Assembly (NCBI GenBank): GCA_915070235.1
Contig: CAJZFM010000007.1
Location: 1 to 18,596 of the forward strand
Length of the DNA stretch: 18,596 nt
Origin: an uncultured Capnocytophaga sp.
GTDB lineage: Bacteria > Bacteroidota > Bacteroidia > Flavobacteriales > Flavobacteriaceae
Reading direction: 5' to 3'
Below the pieces are notes generated by a model that saw only the letters and a program-made list of their open reading frames with translations, did no database searches and was not told the origin of the DNA. Positions 15,183 to 18,596 of the stretch are shown one piece after another. Within the stretch, counting starts at the first letter, position 1; the number at the start of each line of letters is the position of its first letter. Position numbers and translations under genes: made by a program.

Positions 15183-16396
15183 TGACTTACGCAGAAAGCA
15201 TAGATTGGTTATGGGCACATCTGCCTATGTACCAAGAAAAAGGACGCTCCGCCTTCCGAGGCAAATTGGACAATATCCTCCTTTTGTGCGATCACTTAGG
15301 CAATCCACAAGAACAATTCCCTACCCTACATATAGCGGGCACCAATGGCAAAGGCTCCTCTTCCCATGCCTTAGCTTCTGTATTGCAGGAAGCTGGCTAC
15401 AAGGTAGGACTCTATACCTCCCCACACCTGAAGGACTTTCGCGAACGTATCAAAATCAATGGAGAGGACATCTCCCAAGAGGCGGTATGTCAGTTTGTTG
15501 AAAGGCACAAAGACTTTATAGAAGGGGAAAATTTCTCCTTTTTTGAGGTTACTGTAGGTATGGCTTTTGAGTATTTTGCCTATCAAAAGGTAGATATAGC
15601 CGTCATAGAAGTAGGCTTGGGTGGCCGATTGGACTCAACCAATATCATCAACCCTGTTGTTTCGCTCATTACCAATATAGGCAAGGATCACACTGAGATT
15701 CTAGGAAATACCTTAGAAGAAATCGCCTATGAGAAAGCAGGTATTATCAAGCCTCATACTCCTGTGGTAATCAGCGAGTTTCACCCTCTGACAGCTCCTG
15801 TGTTCAAGCAAGTAGCCGCCGAGCGGGAAGCCCCTATCTACTTTGCCGACAGCCTTGAGGTGCCTTATACTATGGATCTCAAAGGGGGCTATCAGGCCAA
15901 GAATATCAAGGGAATAGTGCAAACCTTACGCATTTTACAAGAAAAAGGTTGGGCTCTCTCTGAAGAAAATATACAGCGAGGGCTCTCTCATATTGTTGCT
16001 AATACCCACCTTATGGGGCGCTGGCAGCTCTTGGGCGAAAACCCAAAAACAATCTGTGATACAGCACACAATGCCCATGGTTTTGCGGAGATTTTCGCTC
16101 AACTTGGACAAGAGAAATACAATACCCTACACATGGTACTGGGCTTTGTCAAGGAAAAGGACTTAGATGCAATCCTACCAATGTTCCCCAAAGAGGCGCA
16201 TTACTATTTCTGTACGCCTAAGATAGACCGAGGCCTGAGTGCAACCCTCTTACAAGAGAAAGCCGCCAGCTATGGCCTCCGTGGTGATGCCTTTCCTTCG
16301 GTGGAGAGTGCTTTGGCACAGGCACGAGAACAAGCCCATACAGATGATTTCATCTATATAGGCGGTAGTACCTTCGTCGTAGCGGAGGTAGTATAA
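15182..16396 (+). CDS. folC: Folylpolyglutamate synthase / dihydrofolate synthase
   Basis: A 404-residue Mur-ligase-family enzyme that uses ATP to add glutamate to dihydropteroate or to folates, keeping the cofactor inside the cell. The P-loop GTNGKGS is at residues 53-59, SPHLKDFRERIKINGE follows at 80-95 with the folate-binding features, and EVGLGGRLDSTN (about 142-153) and the later TAHNAHG segment (Asp-Thr-Ala-His-Asn in the C-terminal domain) are typical. The start overlaps the coaD stop by one base. It is convergent with the ferredoxin gene, only 9 bp away. Whether it has both activities cannot be decided from sequence alone. Confidence 0.95.
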   Translation: MTYAESIDWLWAHLPMYQEKGRSAFRGKLDNILLLCDHLGNPQEQFPTLHIAGTNGKGSSSHALASVLQEAGYKVGLYTSPHLKDFRERIKINGEDISQEAVCQFVERHKDFIEGENFSFFEVTVGMAFEYFAYQKVDIAVIEVGLGGRLDSTNIINPVVSLITNIGKDHTEILGNTLEEIAYEKAGIIKPHTPVVISEFHPLTAPVFKQVAAEREAPIYFADSLEVPYTMDLKGGYQAKNIKGIVQTLRILQEKGWALSEENIQRGLSHIVANTHLMGRWQLLGENPKTICDTAHNAHGFAEIFAQLGQEKYNTLHMVLGFVKEKDLDAILPMFPKEAHYYFCTPKIDRGLSATLLQEKAASYGLRGDAFPSVESALAQAREQAHTDDFIYIGGSTFVVAEVV

Positions 16397-16405
16397 GCCA
16401 AAGGG

Positions 16406-16636
16406 CTAAATCTTTTTGGTGGTGATAATCTTGACAGGACATGCTTTCTGGGCATTCTCACAAGCCTCAAAGATGCTATCATCGTAGGACTTGAGGGTGA
16501 AAAAGCCTTTTTTCTCTGTGGAGCGCAGCAGAACACTCTTGCCGTCCTTCTTGCTCATCTGGAACTGTTCTGGCGCCATCTCCACACAATAATTACAGCC
16601 TATACACTTATCACGCTGAAGGGTTACTATGACCAC
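16406..16636 (-). CDS. 4Fe-4S ferredoxin
   Basis: A 76-residue small electron carrier. CIGCNYC gives Cys11, Cys14 and Cys17, and Cys66 followed by Pro closes a single 4Fe-4S site; Cys59 is an extra cysteine. Single-cluster ferredoxins of this length with the KCIGCNYCVEMAP start are usual in Flavobacteriia. The start is GTG at 16636, the only start-type codon before the first cluster motif. The first residue of that codon is also the last base of a TAnnTTTG-like box (see findings). It is convergent with folC and divergent from the DUF3109 gene across heptad array F. Its redox partner is not identifiable here. Confidence 0.9.
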   Translation of the reverse strand: MVIVTLQRDKCIGCNYCVEMAPEQFQMSKKDGKSVLLRSTEKKGFFTLKSYDDSIFEACENAQKACPVKIITTKKI

Positions 16637-16641
16637 AAATA

Positions 16642-16766
16642 TAATGATTAATGATTAATGACTAATGATTAATGACTAATGACTAATGACTAATGGCTAA
16701 TGATTAATGACTGGCACTAATCACTAACAACTGACCACTAATCACTAACAACTAACAACTGACCAA
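16642..16766 (+). repeat. Heptad repeat array F between divergent genes
   Basis: The whole gap between the ferredoxin and DUF3109 genes is a 7-bp array. Ten units run in exact register from 16642 to 16711: TAATGAT, TAATGAT, TAATGAC, TAATGAT, TAATGAC three times, TAATGGC, TAATGAT, TAATGAC. One six-base unit (TGGCAC, 16712-16717) follows, then seven more units drift to TAATCAC, TAACAAC, TGACCAC, TAATCAC, TAACAAC, TAACAAC, TGACCAA. The last base is the A of the DUF3109 start codon. No TAnnTTTG box for DUF3109 is present in the gap. Confidence 0.9.
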
Positions 16767-17338
16767 TGATTGAAATAGATAATACCTTAATCTCGGAAGA
16801 GATTTTAGAAAATGACTTTGTCTGCAACCTCGATGCTTGCAAGGGAGCTTGCTGCGTGGAAGGAGATGCTGGGGCACCTGTGGAGGACGAAGAGGTGGAA
16901 ATTCTCGAACGTATCTACCATAAGGTGGCTCCTTACCTAAGTGAGCAAGGCCGCAAAGCTATTGAAGCACAAGGTACCGCAGTACGCGGTAGCGATGGCG
17001 AATGGGAAACACCGCTTATCAATGGGGGCGAGTGTGCCTACGTCGTCCGAGACGAAAAAGGTATCGTTCTCTGCGGAATCGAGCAGGCTTACCGCGAGGG
17101 CAAAATAGACTGGAAAAAGCCTATCTCCTGCCACCTCTACCCTATTCGCCTGAAGAGCTATCCATCCTTCATTGCGGTGAATTACGAGCGCTGGAGTATC
17201 TGCAAAGACGCTTGCATTTTAGGACGCAAACTCCAAGTGCCCATCTATAAGTTTGTCCGCGAAGCTCTTATCCGCAAATTCGGAGAAGAATGGTACGAAC
17301 AATTGGAAGCAGCAGAAGCAATGATTAATGTTCAATGA
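16766..17338 (+). CDS. DUF3109 family cysteine-rich protein
   Basis: A 190-residue protein typical of DUF3109, a family common in Bacteroidota and related to YkgJ-type metal-binding proteins. Nine Cys are at 20, 25, 29, 30, 90, 103, 122, 146 and 150, in segments CNLDACKGACC, GGEC, LCGIE, SCHLYPIR and CKDAC. Their spacing suggests iron-sulfur or zinc binding, but the function is unknown. There is no signal peptide or membrane segment. The start at 16766 gives the usual family N-terminus IDNTLISEE. The final residues (AMINVQ) are encoded by heptad repeat units of array C, so the repeat extends into the coding end. It is divergent from a ferredoxin gene, a possible redox link. Confidence 0.88.
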   Translation: MIEIDNTLISEEILENDFVCNLDACKGACCVEGDAGAPVEDEEVEILERIYHKVAPYLSEQGRKAIEAQGTAVRGSDGEWETPLINGGECAYVVRDEKGIVLCGIEQAYREGKIDWKKPISCHLYPIRLKSYPSFIAVNYERWSICKDACILGRKLQVPIYKFVREALIRKFGEEWYEQLEAAEAMINVQ

Positions 17339-17413
17339 TTAATGTTTAATTTCTATTAGTGTTATTAATCATTACTGGCATTGATCATTAATCATTAGTG
17401 GCATTAATCATTA
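17319..17413. repeat. Heptad repeat array C, inverted pair between convergent genes
   Basis: Plus-strand units from 17319: CAATGAT, TAATGTT, CAATGAT, TAATGTT; the stop TGA of the DUF3109 gene (17336-17338) is in the third. Minus-strand units from 17413: TAATGAT, TAATGCC, AC, TAATGAT, TAATGAT, CAATGCC, AG, TAATGAT, TAATAAC, AC, where the first three bases are the acyltransferase stop codon. The 2-bp interruptions recur after every two or three units, making a higher-order repeat of about 16 to 23 bp. The two sides can pair (AATGATTAATG with CATTAATCATT). Confidence 0.8.
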
Positions 17414-17983
17414 ATGAAAGTTTGGATTCCACTGCTGGGGGTATTTAGGATTTTTGTCCCTATAATACTCCCTAATTTCGCTCATAATACTCTCCAAAGA
17501 GCGGGTTTGTAAGTCCTTAAGAGAAATAGTCTTTCCTATATAAATAATCTTCTTTTTGAAATCACCTGCCCCCAATACTATCGGTACTTGGGCAGAAAGG
17601 GCTATATGATAGAAGCCCATACGCCACTTATCCACTCGAGAGCGAGTACCCTCAGGGGTTACTACTAAGCTAAAATTCTCCTTCTTATACAATTCGGTTA
17701 CCCACTCCACTACATGGTTGCGCTGGGAACGGTCTATGCCCAAGCCTCCTAAAGCACGTACTAAGGCTCCATACCAAGCTTTGGTATGGCTGTCCTTGAT
17801 AATGAGCTTGATAGGCTTTTCAAACTTCCAATAGGCCAATATCCCTATCACAAACTCCCAATTGGTGGTATGGGGTGCCACTACCAACACACAGCGGTCA
17901 AGGGTATTCATATCTCCTTGTAGTTCTATCTTCCAGCCCGCAAGCCATAAGGCAAAACTACCTATCCATTTCTTGATTTTCAT
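17411..17983 (-). CDS. Lysophospholipid acyltransferase family protein (PlsC-like)
   Basis: A 190-residue protein counted from the ATG at 17983. An upstream in-frame TTG (18004) would add 7 residues but overlaps the -7 promoter box. The APHTTNWEF segment holds the catalytic His (residue 38 in this numbering) of motif I, but the acidic partner four residues on is Glu rather than the usual Asp of HX4D. TPEGTRS (109-115) is motif III, and KDSH with GGLGIDR between them binds phosphate in relatives. The family moves acyl chains onto lysophosphatidate or related lipids at the inner membrane. This short flavobacterial type is often annotated simply as acyltransferase. It is convergent with DUF3109. 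Confidence 0.83.
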   Translation of the reverse strand: MKIKKWIGSFALWLAGWKIELQGDMNTLDRCVLVVAPHTTNWEFVIGILAYWKFEKPIKLIIKDSHTKAWYGALVRALGGLGIDRSQRNHVVEWVTELYKKENFSLVVTPEGTRSRVDKWRMGFYHIALSAQVPIVLGAGDFKKKIIYIGKTISLKDLQTRSLESIMSEIREYYRDKNPKYPQQWNPNFH

Positions 17984-18001
17984 ACCTAAAGATTTTGGGG
18001 A

Positions 18002-18009
18002 CAAAGATA
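18002..18009 (-). promoter_or_regulatory. -7 box of the acyltransferase promoter
   Basis: On the minus strand TATCTTTG fits TAnnTTTG, 18 bp before the ATG at 17983. This position makes the TTG at 18004 an unlikely start. The -33 region falls inside heptad array D and has no TTTG. Confidence 0.5.
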
Positions 18010-18017
18010 CAAATTTT

Positions 18018-18073
18018 TAATGATTAATGATTAATGATTAGTGATTAGTGAACAGTGAACAGTGATTAGTGAC
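18018..18073 (+). repeat. Heptad repeat array D
   Basis: Eight 7-bp units in exact register: TAATGAT three times, TAGTGAT, TAGTGAA, CAGTGAA, CAGTGAT, TAGTGAC. It lies directly upstream of the acyltransferase -7 box and is separated from the T9SS gene by a hairpin region and terminator. No stop codon is attached to this array. Confidence 0.9.
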
Positions 18074-18107
18074 AAGCTATCGGGCGTCAGGCATCGTAGC
18101 GTACGTT

Positions 18108-18125
18108 TTTCCCCTTCGGGGGAAA
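18108..18125 (+). other. UUCG-tetraloop hairpin
   Basis: TTTCCCC (18108-18114), loop TTCG, GGGGAAA (18119-18125): a perfect 7-bp stem with a C(UUCG)G loop if transcribed on the plus strand. It is in a GC-rich patch (18080-18130) that differs from the surrounding AT-rich repeats. No gene is visible here; the role is unknown. Confidence 0.5.
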
Positions 18126-18132
18126 GGGGGAT

Positions 18133-18170
18133 AAAAAAGAGAGACTTCCCATCCCTGGAAAGTCTCTCTC
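18133..18170 (-). terminator. Terminator of the T9SS cargo gene
   Basis: GAGAGACTT (18139-18147) pairs with AAGTCTCTC (18160-18168). With a one-base bulge the stem can be extended by a CC/GG pair into the loop. On the minus strand the stem is followed by six T (18138-18133), the form of an intrinsic terminator, about 55 bases after the stop codon of the gene. Confidence 0.75.
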
Positions 18171-18190
18171 TTTAGTTATATCCTTCTTTG

Positions 18191-18225
18191 GACATTTGTC
18201 TCTTGTCACTCGTCGCTTCTCACTA
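18191..18225 (-). repeat. Heptad repeat array E, degenerate
   Basis: Read on the minus strand from 18225: TAGTGAG, AAGCGAC, GAGTGAC, AAGAGAC, AAATGTC, five units in exact 7-bp register sharing A at position 2 and mostly GA at positions 5-6. The first three bases are the TAG stop of the T9SS cargo gene. It is more degenerate than the other arrays, so membership in the family is an inference. Confidence 0.65.
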
Positions 18226-18596
18226 ACGATAAAGGGTAAAGTGTCCTTTGAAGGTTCTGTTGTCATCAGGTTCGTTAAGGCGTAGGATAAACCAGTAGTC
18301 ACCTGTTGGAAGGGCTTCGCCTCCGTAGGTACCATCCCACTCTTCTTTGTTGTTGAGGGTGGCTATCTTTCGTCCATAACGATCGTAGATCACTGTCTCT
18401 GCATTCGGATAGCTAGCTAAGTTAAGCGGTGCCCATGTGTCATACTGGCCGTCTCCATTCGGTGTGAAGAAGTTTGGTATCACTACATCCACAAACTCTT
18501 TGTACAAGAATACCGAATGTCCGCAGGCTTCCTTGCCTCCATTCTCTTCCTTAAGCTCGCCCTTGCTGTCCTCTACATATACACGTACCTTCTTCT
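18223..18596 (-). CDS. T9SS type B sorting-domain protein, C-terminal end (partial)
   Basis: The frame is open to the right edge, so this is the C-terminal part (about 123 residues) of a larger, probably secreted or surface protein. The last 95 or so residues match the gliding motility-associated C-terminal domain (type B sorting signal): IPNFFTPNGDGQYDTW, a later IYDRYGRKIA, then WDGTYGGEALPTGDYWF and the final FKGHFTLYR. This domain is recognised by the type IX secretion system, which exports the protein across the outer membrane. The cargo domain lies outside the window. It has its own terminator, and its stop codon starts heptad array E. An ATG- or TTG-based start at 18507 would be artificial because coding clearly continues upstream. 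Confidence 0.93.
   Translation of the reverse strand, partial: KKVRVYVEDSKGELKEENGGKEACGHSVFLYKEFVDVVIPNFFTPNGDGQYDTWAPLNLASYPNAETVIYDRYGRKIATLNNKEEWDGTYGGEALPTGDYWFILRLNEPDDNRTFKGHFTLYR

Noticed and set aside
16396..16414. Terminator between folC and the ferredoxin gene
   Set aside because: AGCC and GGCT can form only a 4-bp stem with a 4-base loop; the T-rich stretch after it is part of the ferredoxin coding end. Too weak to call.
16642..17413. Heptad arrays as a CRISPR array
   Set aside because: The unit is 7 bp with no unique spacers and no cas genes nearby.
17984..18004. TTG start at 18004 for the acyltransferase
   Set aside because: The TTG overlaps the TATCTTTG box, so it would not be in the mRNA; the ATG at 17983 fits better.
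18087..18335. An 82-codon minus-strand frame over the T9SS gene end and terminator
   Set aside because: It overlaps the sorting domain in another frame and runs through the terminator stem; composition is unlike a protein.

Overview
The window reads as Flavobacteriia (Bacteroidota) chromosome, and a Capnocytophaga-like organism is my best guess. The phylum call rests on a type IX secretion (T9SS type B) C-terminal sorting domain, a DUF4270 lipoprotein, a lipoprotein azurin, several TAnnTTTG promoter boxes of the Bacteroidota type, and few Shine-Dalgarno sequences. The genus is inference. The DNA is almost entirely coding, and no rRNA, tRNA, insertion sequence, integrase or CRISPR array is visible.

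Layout. 1-1710 (+): the end of purA, then a DUF4270 lipoprotein. 1714-4612 (-): a large PepSY/flavodoxin/FNR reductase followed after one base by a polysaccharide deacetylase. 4701-10825 (-): a tight six-gene block, read as SpoIIM family, multipass membrane protein, DUF4129, DUF4350, MoxR ATPase, DUF58. An RDD-family gene (10850-11590, +) starts 24 bp away in the opposite direction. 11748-12263 (+): azurin, closed by a hairpin terminator shared with a convergent FAH-family gene (12327-12905, -) that lacks the residues expected of an active enzyme. 12964-16396: core metabolism, with rsmD (+), a DinB-like gene and purN (-), and coaD-folC (+). 16406-18596: a ferredoxin (-), a cysteine-rich DUF3109 protein (+), an acyltransferase (-) and the end of a secreted T9SS cargo protein (-).

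How the genes work together. Most of the metabolic genes are independent housekeeping functions: purine synthesis (purA, purN), coenzyme A (coaD), folate (folC) and ribosome methylation (rsmD). The coherent module is 4701-11590. It pairs a MoxR chaperone-like AAA+ ATPase and its DUF58 partner with five membrane or envelope proteins of unknown biochemical role. The same gene families cluster in distant phyla, so this looks like a real machine, probably acting at the inner membrane.

The most unusual signal is not a gene. Six intergenic gaps carry arrays with a strict 7-bp period and units close to YARTGAN (TAATGAT, TAATGAC, TAGTGAA, AGAGTGA). They usually begin exactly at the stop codon of a neighbouring gene. 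Between convergent genes two arrays face each other and could fold into a hairpin. One array fills the whole gap between two divergent genes.
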